Part shown: piece after piece, positions 55,736 to 64,000 of the stretch | Numbering within the stretch: the stretch's first letter is position 1 | How the letters are laid out: every line of letters begins with the position of its first letter | DNA from: Sarocladium kiliense | Taxonomy: Eukaryota; Ascomycota; Sordariomycetes; Hypocreales; Sarocladiaceae | Direction of reading: 5' to 3' | NCBI GenBank assembly: GCA_030734395.1 | Contig: JAUZTG010000048.1 | Coordinates: 2,356,001-2,420,000, forward strand | Length of the DNA: 64,000 bases | The notes under the pieces: generated by a model | What the model was told of the DNA's origin: nothing | The model's input: the letters and a program-made list of their open reading frames with translations, nothing else | Databases searched by the model: none | Translations under genes and position numbers: made by a program

Positions 55736-58700
55736 TGCCTGACTTCAAGATCGGCCAGACGGTCCAACTGACCGATGGGCGCAAAGGCACTGTCCGCTTT
55801 GCCGGACAGACGCACTTCCAAGTCGGCGAGTGGGTGGGCATCGAGCTCGAAGAAAAGACCGGGAAGAACGATGGCAGCGTTCAGGGTGAGCGCTACTTCG
55901 ACTGCCCCATGGGCTACGGCATGTTTGTCAAGCCCATGATGGCCACCATCATCGCCCAGGCCCCTGCCCCGAAGCCTGCTGCTGGTCCCAGGAAGTCAGC
56001 GCGTCCTTCGAGCTTCAATCCTGGAGCCACTAGAGCTTCAACTGGCGCTGATCCGGGGATGACCAAGAGACGAAGCTTGAATGCACCCAGCCCAAGTCCA
56101 GTGCCTCGCCCGAGACCGACGAGCATCGCCCGGGTAAGTCACGACAACATTGCAAGACAAGACAATATCAGCTTGTCCAGCCAGTGCTAACAGTCTGGTA
56201 GTCACCTACCAAGTCACCGACCAAGCAGGTCAGCGCACCGAGCAGCGCTGGCGTGTCAAGAACGAACACCCCCTCAAACGCCCGTGTCTCGTCTGCTGCC
56301 TCAAAAGGCCGACCCTCTACGACCGGTGTGCGCACATCGATGGGCCCTCCAGCTGCACCAGCCACACGCACAGCTCGCCAAGCATCAACATCGTCTACGA
56401 CTGGCAGAGCTTCCGCAGGCTTGACCAGGACAGCCAGTGGACGGACATCTATGGGCGCCCGACCACTCGTCTCACGGACAGTACCAAGGCGCCCTTCTGC
56501 AGACTCTGAAGCGGCAAGAGATAGCGGCTCCCAAGATGAGGCGGCTTCATCAGCAGCATCGCCCAAAGAAGATCCTCCAATACTTTCGCCGCAGCCCAAA
56601 GCCCCGATTGCCGCTAAGACCAGTGCCATGGAACGGCTGACAGCGGCATCGTCAACTACACCGGCAAAGAAGAACACGCCAACTAGGACCGGCCCTAATG
56701 CTGCCGCGAACCGAGAGATCGAGGACCTTAAGGCAAAACTCAAGGTTCTCGAGAAGAAGCGTATCGAGGACCGAGACAAGCTTACCCAATTGGAGAAGAT
56801 CCAAGGCGAACGCGACAAATTTGAGACAATCATACAGAAGCTGCAGCAGAAGTACCAGCCTCTACAACAAGAAAATGCCGAGCTTCGGAAGCAACAGAAA
56901 GAGGCCGAGGCAAGATTCGAATCTATTGAGAGCATGCAGGCAGAGAATGACTCTGCCCTGGAGCTTGCGGCCCTTGACCGTGAGATGGCTGAAGAGACCG
57001 CAGAGGTCCTCAAAGTCGAGCTCGAAGCTCTTCAACAGAAAGCAGAGGAACTCGAGCTGGAAGTCGAGGTCTTGCGGGAGGAGAATGACGAATATAGCAA
57101 GGGCATGACGCCTGAAGAGCGATCGAGTGCGAACTGGATGCAGATGGAAAGGACGAATGAACGACTACGAGAGGCCCTCTTACGACTGCGTGATATCACA
57201 CAAGCACACGAGGCGGAGCTGAAGGACCAGATCGCCGGCTTGGAGGAAGACCTCAAGGAGCTCAGTACTGTCAAGGAAGATTACGCCAAGACCCAAGAGA
57301 AGCTCGAAGCCACCGAGACTGCAGTTGAAGATCTCCGCCAACAACTTGATAACGCCCTTGGTGCAGAGGATATGATCGAAGACCTTACTGAGCGCAACAT
57401 GAGCATGTCGGAACAAATCGAGGAGCTCAAGGCTGTCATCGACGATCTCGAGAACCTGAAGGAGATCAACGACGAGCTCGAGGCGAACCACGTTCAGAAC
57501 GAGAGGGAGCTCCAAGAGGAGCTTGACTTCCGGGATAGTGTCATCACTGAACAAGCCAGACGAGCTGCACAGCAGGAAGAGGCTCTGGAGGACAAAGACT
57601 ACACTCTTTCGCGCTTCCGTGAGCTTGTCAAGACGATGCAGAACGACCTTGAAGACATGAAAGCGTCTCAGTCGGTTACCGACGGCGAGTCAGAGAAGCT
57701 AAATGATCGTTCGCGGGCCATGATGGACCTCAACATGAAGCTGCAGATGTCAGCAGCCAAGGCCCAAGTCAAGACCATTGACCTGGAACTTCGCCGACTT
57801 GATGCTCAGGAGGCCGAGCAACATCTTGAAATTGTCAAGCTGTTCCTTCCCGAGACCTACAAAGAAGACCAGGACGCGGTCCTCGCGCTGTTGCGGTTCA
57901 AGCGCCTTGCATTCAAGAGCAATTTGCTTAATGGGTTCATCAAGGAGCGCATCGGCGGAGAGGCTCACGCTGGCCACGAAGACGATATCATTGCCGGCTG
58001 CGATGCAAGTGACAAGCTTGTCTGGGTCTCTGCAATGTGCGATCGCTTTGTTAATGACATCAGCCACTGCTCTGTCGAACAATTCACGCGATACCAGAAT
58101 GCATTGCATGAGCTTGAGCCAGTTGAGCGAGCTCTCAACGGCTGGATTGACGGCCTCAGACGCGATGAGCTCAAGGAATCTAGGTGTGCTGATGAGTTGA
58201 AGCGTACTATCTCCCTCATGACGCACCTCGCGGAAGTACATGTCTCGGACAACCTACCCAGCCATGCCGACTCAATCCATCTCAGATCGCTTGTCATGCA
58301 GAGCCATCTCGATTCAGCATCGACGATCTTCAGCACCATCAAGACTATGGTCCAGCGTGTTGTACCGGCAGATGGCGAGGATACTGAGCTTGCAGAACAT
58401 TTCAGCAAGAAATGCGATCTTGTCATTACACAGACCAGAAGCGCCAAGGTCATTGCCGGCAAGACAGTGCGGGCCCTTGAGGAGCTCAAGACCAGGTCTC
58501 TGTCTTTACCGACCGACACTTCAGAGTCCTTTGAACAGACTGAGATGGCCACGCAGGTTTTGGCAAGCCTTGCGCGACACATGGGTTTGGCTCTTCATGG
58601 TCTGCTGACCAAGGATGAGGGCAGGACTGAACCCTTCACCTATGTGGAAATCCAAAACACTGTGCATAAGGCAGTCCTCGAGGTGAGCTCAGCCAACGAG

Positions 58701-59780
58701 TCCGACCTTTTCTCCGAGTACCTCGCGAAATTGCGCTATGCCAATGGTCAGATCATGGATCTCGCTGCACTCGCCACAGACCTTGACCAGGCGCAAGAGT
58801 TTGATGTCAGCCCCGCACCCTGGCAGCTTCGCTCCCAGGAACTCAAGGCTCTCAAGACTGTTCCAGTGGAAGCCGAGGAGGAGCTTCGTCGTCTCAAGGA
58901 AGAGTATCACGAGGCCCGCCGCACCATTGCGCAGCGTGATGAACACCTGGGCACCGCTATACTCAAGATCGAGACCCTCGAATCTCGCATGCGTGATGCA
59001 CAGAGCAACATCGAGCGTATCGCCACCCTCCAGGCAGAGCTCGAAGACGCAGGCCGCGAATCGTCCAGTCTCAAAGAGGATATCGAGAAGCAAGACAGGG
59101 AGCTCAAGACCCTCGAGGCAGAGCGCGACAAATGGAAGAAGATTGCCAGCGACAGCCGTGCATATGCTGACGGCGCCGATGCAGCTGGTGCCAAGGCTGG
59201 ACAGGAGCGCGCTGTTGCTACTGCCCGAGAGATGGACGCACTCAAGAAGGACGTGGAGAGCTTACAGTCAGCAGTGCGATACCTGCGCGACGATAATCGC
59301 CGTGCGCGCTCAAACGAGCAACACAAGCATGACTGGCTTGCTGAGCCTCTTCGCAAACCAGTGCCTTTGCCGGAACGCCGCAGAGCTCTTGTTGCGGCCG
59401 AGAGCAAGGACGCGCTCGGGGAACTCGTGCGGATGGCTACGTCAGGCACAGTCTTTGACCTGTCGACCATGCCGAAGGACAAGCTGGCGTGGCGACCAGC
59501 AAAGACTACACCGCAGTATCACGTCGCGCGCCAAAGGGAGGACTATGCTGCTTGGAAGGCCTGGCAGGACGCTGTCCTCAAGAAGTCAGCAGATGTTCTC
59601 AGACCTACTGGTGGCGGCATTGGCGCTGACCGCAAACCTCGCGTGGGTCCCGCCGCGGCGAGGCTTCGAATCAAGATGCCTGGTCCCGATGGGAAGATGG
59701 TAGCTGGGACAGGGGGAGAGGTGCAGATTGTTGGATCGAGGGAGTGGGAAGCTTTGCAGGGAAGAATGGCAACCGCGTGA
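55735..59780 (+). CDS. ro-3: Dynactin large subunit p150-Glued
   Basis: This is the microtubule- and dynein-binding arm of dynactin, the cofactor of cytoplasmic dynein (NIP100 in yeast, RO-3 in Neurospora). Exons are 55735-56133 and 56202-59780, 1325 residues. The CAP-Gly domain is residues 1-75, with the GKNDG motif at 43-47 followed by GSVQGERYF. A basic Ser/Pro/Thr-rich linker runs to about residue 300. Heptad coiled coil spans about 300-640 (AANREIEDLKAKLKVLEKKR onward). The dynactin domain follows (LRFKRLAFKSNLLNGFI, LVWVSAMCDRFVNDI), and then a second coiled coil from about 1000. The C-terminal part carries LSTMPKDKLAWRPAKTTPQYHV. Length matches fungal p150. The start at 55735 gives the exact CAP-Gly N-terminus (MPDFKIGQTVQL). 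Confidence 0.95.
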
Positions 59781-60124
59781 TGGAAGAATAAGTGTGTGAC
59801 CAAGGATGTTGTACATTGAGGCATGTGTATCAATTCTGGGAGTGAGCAAGCGTTTGTTCATGGAGAGGATGGAGCTTGTTCGTCGAGGCATATACCCACT
59901 GTAGCTAATACTGCTAAGACCAACTTTTCTTTTCTTGCTTCACCGAAACTTTCCAGAATGGGACCCTTCTCGGGTTGCGTCTGATGGGCGAATTGGTCGT
60001 GAACTTTTGATATTGATCACTATGGCCATATGCTTCATTCATGGCCAGAAATTGGTGTGACATGCTGTCCTCGCAAGCCCTGCCCAACGCCTGGTTTCCT
60101 TCAGCTTCTAATCCTTTGATCACT
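59781..60124. other. Convergent gap dynactin / SRP19
   Basis: The two genes end toward each other with 344 bp between stop codons. No gene is visible; it holds both 3' UTRs. Confidence 0.65.
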
Positions 60125-60964
60125 TTAAGCCTTTCCCTTGCCCTTCTTCTTCTTCTTGCTACCACCACCGTCGTCCGTACCACTTGCGTCCGCACTCCCT
60201 GCGCCTCCCATCAATGCCGCCATCGGATCGCCTCCGCCCTGCATCTGGCTCATCATGTCCTTGAACAGGTTCTCCGACACACCACCACCCGTCATTGCAG
60301 GGCTCAAGTACGGCACATACTCTCCCATCTTCCAGCCTCTTGGCACCGCAGGCTTCGGGTATGGCTTGCTCGGATCAGGCTGGATCTGTCCTCCCATCCT
60401 GACTCTCAAACCAGCGCTCTGATCAGTGGTTGGGTTCTCGCGAAGGTGCTGCGCAATGAGGATGTAGAGGTGGTGTTTGTTCTTTACGTTGTTGTTTCCT
60501 GCAGCAATGGCTTTCTTCAGATCGATCTTCACACGGCCTGGATTCGCCCAGTCCTTCGGATGCGTCTTCTCTGGTTCAAGCAAGGTAGGCAGCCGGAGTC
60601 TTGAGCAGGCATTCGCAATCTCCCGCGCAAGAGGGTCCTTGACAGCTAGATCTGAGCCGACACGACGACCCTCGGCGCGTGAACGGGAGGCATCGAAGTA
60701 GACGGGGTACAGGCACTGGTAGCCGTTGTATTGGGAGCGGTCTGCGGTGGCGGGGAGGGTCTGCTGCTGCGGGGGAGGAGGCTGTTGGAAGCGCTGGCCT
60801 GGTTGCGGGGGTGTTGAGGATGGCTGGATGATGGCGGGTTGGGTGCTGCTGGGGTCGGGGATGCGGCGCATGATGTCTGCATCGTCGAAGTCGTCGAGAT
60901 CAACCTCCTCTGGGTCGGAGTCGAGGTCGCTGTCGGAGACCTCCTCTACCCGTGGGTGAGACAT
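60125..60964 (-). CDS. SEC65: Signal recognition particle subunit SRP19 / Sec65
   Basis: This protein binds 7S RNA and lets SRP54 join the signal recognition particle, which targets nascent chains to the ER. It has 279 residues and no intron. The first ~85 residues are acidic then Pro/Gln-rich. The SRP19 fold runs from about residue 88: CLYPVYFDASRSRAEGRRV, then KDPLAREIANACSRLRL, KDWANPGRVKIDL and NKHHLYILIAQHL. The tail is a Gly/Met region followed by a Lys-rich end (KKKKKGKGKA), as in fungal Sec65. The start is the ATG at 60964, immediately before the acidic leader; the frame is open further upstream but has no good context. Confidence 0.95.
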   Translation of the reverse strand: MSHPRVEEVSDSDLDSDPEEVDLDDFDDADIMRRIPDPSSTQPAIIQPSSTPPQPGQRFQQPPPPQQQTLPATADRSQYNGYQCLYPVYFDASRSRAEGRRVGSDLAVKDPLAREIANACSRLRLPTLLEPEKTHPKDWANPGRVKIDLKKAIAAGNNNVKNKHHLYILIAQHLRENPTTDQSAGLRVRMGGQIQPDPSKPYPKPAVPRGWKMGEYVPYLSPAMTGGGVSENLFKDMMSQMQGGGDPMAALMGGAGSADASGTDDGGGSKKKKKGKGKA

Positions 60965-61453
60965 ATTGTGTTTCTGTGTGTTGGGAGGGTTGAGGAGAGG
61001 GTGATTGAGGACTGTGAGTGCACCCGGGAGGCGGTGGACGAGCTGGTTGAGGAGGTGAGGTCTTCGTGGGGTAGCGTGTGCGAGGGGCAGAATGATGGAG
61101 TGAGGTTGAGGCAAAGTTGCGAGGGGCAGCTTGGCCCCACTTTTCCGTTTCCTCATAGGTGGTGTAAGGGGAGAGAATGTGCCACAGATGCCTTCAGAGT
61201 CGAGGGAAATACTTGAGAAAAAATAATTATTTTTCTTTTGTGTTCGTAACTCTTCGAAATGTTTAATCAAGATGAACAAGAACCAACTTCAGAGGGACTC
61301 GCGAGGCATCGGCATCGGCCCCTCAAGCAAGGCCTATTCCTTGTCAGACTATTGTAGGCCATATACTCATCATATCGGGTATTCTTTTTCCAAAGAATAC
61401 TACGTCTTGCTGATATCGATGGAGGAAGTAACAAAGAAAGACACGCATATCTC
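60965..61453. other. SRP19 promoter up to the break of the GH3 relic
   Basis: This half kilobase is the SRP19 upstream region. It has an AT-rich patch at 61215-61240. No trace of the missing GH3 N-terminal part is visible, so the homology of the relic begins abruptly at about 61454. Confidence 0.5.
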
Positions 61454-62452
61454 GTGTCTCCTCTGAAGGCCATCTGGGAGAATGCCAAAGGGCTCGGAAC
61501 CAGAGTCCAGTACCTCAGCAACAACTCGATCCCAGCCGCCAACAATCTCCGGTCCATCTTCACTATTCCAAAGGTCTGTCTTGTCTTCCTCAACACTTTC
61601 GCCTCCGAAGAGTGGGATCGAATTGAGTCTGAGCTTGACTGGGACTCAACTCTCGTTGTTGAGAACGTTGCTCGCATGTGTCCTAACAGGATCGTCGTCG
61701 TTCATTCTGGCGGGGTAAACACTCGACCTCGGCCGAACAACGAGAGCGTCACCGCGATCTTGGCAGCTCATATCCCCGGCCAGGAGTCAGGCAAATCGAT
61801 TAATGATATTCTTTGGCAAGGTGAACCCGTCTGGCAAGCTCCCACACACGATCCCCCAGGACCTGAAGGATGACATCCCCATTGTCAGGCTCACGGAGAG
61901 CGAAGTTAACTTACCCAATGCTGTGGCAGGCGAACTTCACCGAGGGACAGTTCATGGACTATCGCTACTTCGACGAAGAGGAGATTGAGCCTCTGGATGA
62001 ATTGGCTTTGACCTCAGCTATACCACCTTCCGAATGGTTTCCTCCATGGAGATCCAGCGTCTGCAACCGAACATCACCGCTATGCCAAATGACAAGCCCA
62101 AGGTGCAGCCAAGTGGCAATACAGACCTCTGGGAGCCCGTTCTACGCGTCTCATTTCGCATTTCCAACACCGAATCACTCCCTGGCGCTGCCGTGCCTCA
62201 GCTCTACGTAGCGTTCCCGCAGGATACGACGCCTTCTGGAACGCCCGAACAGGTCACCTACGGGTTCTCCAAGCCTTCTATGCAGCCTCAAAAGAGCCAA
62301 AAGGTCACTTTTGAGCTTCTCCGCCGGGACGTGAGCTACTCGGACAGTGTTCAGCAAACCTTGTCATCCCTGACGGGTCACTCACGTTCCGCCCTGGCTT
62401 CAACTCCAGGGACCTGGCGGCAGAGGCTGCTTTCACGATCAGACCAGATTGA
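61454..62452 (+). pseudogene. GH3 beta-glucosidase relic, 5'-truncated with four frame breaks
   Basis: This is a decayed copy of the C-terminal part of a fungal family 3 glycoside hydrolase (secreted beta-glucosidase). The first frame (61454 to about 61815) carries SPLKAIWENAKGLGTRVQYL, IVVVHSGGVNTRP and AAHIPGQESGKSINDIL. It then shifts at about 61815, where two bases seem lost, to a frame reading FGKVNPSGKLPHTIP. It shifts again near 61922 (one extra base) to WQANFTEGQFMDYRYFDEEE, again near 62003 (one base lost) to DLSYTTFRMVSS and on to the fibronectin-III-like domain, and once more near 62340 to VIPDGSLTFRPGF, ending at TGA 62450-62452. Roughly the N-terminal 60% of a normal gene, including the catalytic Asp domain, is absent. 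Introns cannot explain all the shifts because the breaks lie within continuous homology. It is not expected to make an active enzyme. Confidence 0.88.
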
Positions 62453-62987
62453 GAATTCTTGAATGGGTTCTAATATGAAGTCTTCACAGGACCGCGGTAT
62501 GGTCATCAGTGTATCTAGCTTGCAAAGGTTTGGCCGTGGAAAGGAGACTCCAGGCGTGACGTGAGGGTTTGAATGTATGTGGGGTTAGTAGGTGCAGTGC
62601 AAGTGGGCTTGTGGGGTTGAACGTCACACGACCGGCCGTGTAAGTCGTTCTACACGGCAATACTTGAGCGCTATGCACAGAAACAAATTGAGACACGTGA
62701 ATGAATGGCACTCCTTGATTATTAAACGATATTAGCGAAAGTGTGGCTTGAAGGTTGAGTCCAGCAACACCTCAAGTCAGAGCGCCTGTGTCTGTCCCGC
62801 GGACCCGAAGCCCCCCTCCTGCAGCTCCGGCCTCCTAGATCTTCATCTAATACTTGCTCAACTATCATCTCACAGATCAATACCACATTGCTCGTGATCT
62901 TAGTTTGCCGAGGCTTTAGCAATAATTGTGTCACCACCGTACGTAGCGTGACATGACCATGAGATGGAACACCTGGGCCAGCGCGAA
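62453..62987. other. Intergenic gap, nothing recognised
   Basis: This lies between the end of the GH3 relic and the stop codon of the CCCH gene. I see no gene, repeat or RNA. Confidence 0.6.
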
Positions 62988-64000
62988 CTAGTTGTCCTTG
63001 ACATGTCTGTTTGTAAATCGAGTGTTCGGTGGATGAAGCTCCTTGGGGAACTTGCAATACGGGTGGGTACAGAGTCCGTCTCGCGTAGAAGGACACTGTC
63101 TCTGTCAGCTCTTGTTCAACTGTATCCTAGACACGGGGACTTACGTGGTGTCCGTAAATGCAATCATCGACGTAGCATTCCTGACCACTGCCACAAGGGT
63201 TGGTGCGTGTTAGCAGCTTGATTGCCGCCAACTCATCTGCGCTGGGCCTGGCATCATGAACGAATTGACACCCGGAGTTCCTCTGGTTACAAGACCCGCG
63301 GAGGTAAAAGTTATTGCAGTACTTGTTGTTCTTCTCCCGGTTCTTGATCGATTTCAAGGCCTCGTTTGTCGCACTGACTGGCGGATCGAGGCCGCGAGGC
63401 CCAGGAGTCCATTGCGCTGGCTGCTCTTTGACCGCTTTGGCAGGTGTGGCCAAGCGATGAGCAAGCGGTGTGGTTATCTTTGGGGGCGGACTGGCAGTTC
63501 GAGTTACGGTAGCCCAAGAGCTGGTCGTGGACAGGACCGGCAGGGCTGGCGGGCTCTGAGATCTCTGACTTGAAGTTGGAGATTCCTCACGATTGACGAA
63601 TCCGTTCGAATGTCCATTGGTATATCCAGTGGTAAAGCCGTTGGGTATGTAAGGAGCAATCTTGTCTCGGCGGAAGATTGTCTCTGATAGATCAGAGAAA
63701 ATGTGGACTCCGGTCGCTTTGAGCTCCCTGACGGTTGGGTAACCTTCGAGTATTGTCACACGCTTGCGCGTACTTTCGTCTTGCAGAATCTCGTCAAGAA
63801 AGGGTGCATAGCCGGAGTCGTGGGAGACGCCGAGGAACACCTGTTTACAGTTGTGGTTTCTCAAGTTCCATCGTGTCATTTCTACAACATTGTGCCGTTA
63901 GCCTGGCTGGTACAGTCCCATAATCTCACCAGCCTACCACATGAGGGAGTCCATGCATACCTTTAATCTTGGAATCGGCTCTTTCTTTGCCGTAACCCAC
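62988..64000 (-). CDS. CCCH zinc-finger protein with NYN-like N-domain, 5' end beyond the right edge
   Basis: This is the C-terminal part of a fungal protein joining an N-terminal NYN/PIN-like domain (annotated DUF7923 in recent databases, from memory) to CCCH zinc fingers, suggesting RNA binding. Minus-strand exons in the window are 64000-63961 (open at the edge), 63881-63145 and 63095-62988. GKERADSKIKEMTRWNL joins exon to exon; RNHNCKQVFLGVSHDSGYAP is the conserved core after it. A Ser/Pro-rich linker follows. Three Cys/His fingers close the protein: C-x8-C-x6-C-x3-H (YCNNFYLRGSCNQ...FVHD), C-x5-C-x4-C-x3-H (PCGSGQEC...YGHH), and C-x7-C-x4-C-x6-H, which is completed by the last exon (CPSTRDGLCTHPYCKFPKEL). 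Without that last exon the third finger would be lost. RNA targets are unknown. Confidence 0.87.

Noticed and set aside
1..64000. tRNA, 5S rRNA, transposon ends or CRISPR arrays
   Set aside because: Scanning by eye for tRNA B-box patterns, 5S-like text, terminal inverted repeats with target duplications and spaced direct repeats gave nothing convincing. A run of tRNAscan-SE and a repeat finder would be decisive.

Overview
This window is nuclear DNA of a filamentous ascomycete (Pezizomycotina). The evidence is many short introns of about 50-80 nt with GTAAGT/GTATGT donors and CTAAC/CTGAC branch sites, spacious intergenic DNA, and families typical of these fungi: a CYP53-type P450, a DUF6536 membrane protein, a C2H2 plus fungal_trans regulator, an EF-hand/C2 phosphatidylserine decarboxylase and a GH3 glucosidase relic. 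Protein character suggests Sordariomycetes, but that is an impression. All coordinates come from reading frames and splice sites by eye; no alignment was run.

Left third (1-22 kb). A sugar transporter (minus strand, cut by the left edge) is followed by a Gfo/Idh/MocA oxidoreductase (minus). Next come choline-phosphate cytidylyltransferase (plus, 4 exons, with a 9-codon upstream ORF), a gene-free stretch of about 6 kb, a 947-residue C2H2/fungal_trans transcription factor (plus, 6 exons) and a short-chain dehydrogenase of the L-xylulose/sorbose reductase type (plus, 5 exons). A further 3.6 kb holds no gene I can support.

Middle (22-42.6 kb). A PSD2-type phosphatidylserine decarboxylase (plus, 5 exons) and an intronless CYP53-like P450 (plus) are followed by a DUF6536 protein (minus). 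About 2.3 kb of microsatellite-rich DNA separates this from a 1232-residue leucine-rich-repeat protein resembling those annotated as Mhp1 (minus). Ribosomal protein uL18/RPL5 (minus) follows; its first coding exon is the start codon alone.

Right third (42.9-64 kb) is gene-dense and mostly housekeeping. It holds a HAD-family hydrolase (plus), a SAM methyltransferase (minus), the tiny Golgi protein Kish (minus, 4 exons, again with an ATG-only first exon), TAF13 (plus), an EamA transporter (plus), the RVB1 AAA+ ATPase (plus), an HMG-box transcription factor (plus), dynactin p150 (plus) and SRP19/Sec65 (minus). A decayed GH3 beta-glucosidase (plus) and a CCCH zinc-finger protein cut by the right edge (minus) complete it.

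The genes do not form an obvious metabolic cluster. Two belong to phospholipid synthesis (CCT and PSD2), several to core expression and trafficking (RPL5, RVB1, TAF13, SRP19, Kish, dynactin), and a few to carbon or aromatic metabolism (transporter, SDR, Gfo/Idh, P450). I found no mobile element, CRISPR array, tRNA or rRNA, and nothing that amounts to a new multi-gene system. The best second looks are the two ATG-only exons, the uORFs (one ending in a TGATG overlap with the dynactin start), the GH3 relic, the complementary pentanucleotide repeats and the long gene-free blocks.
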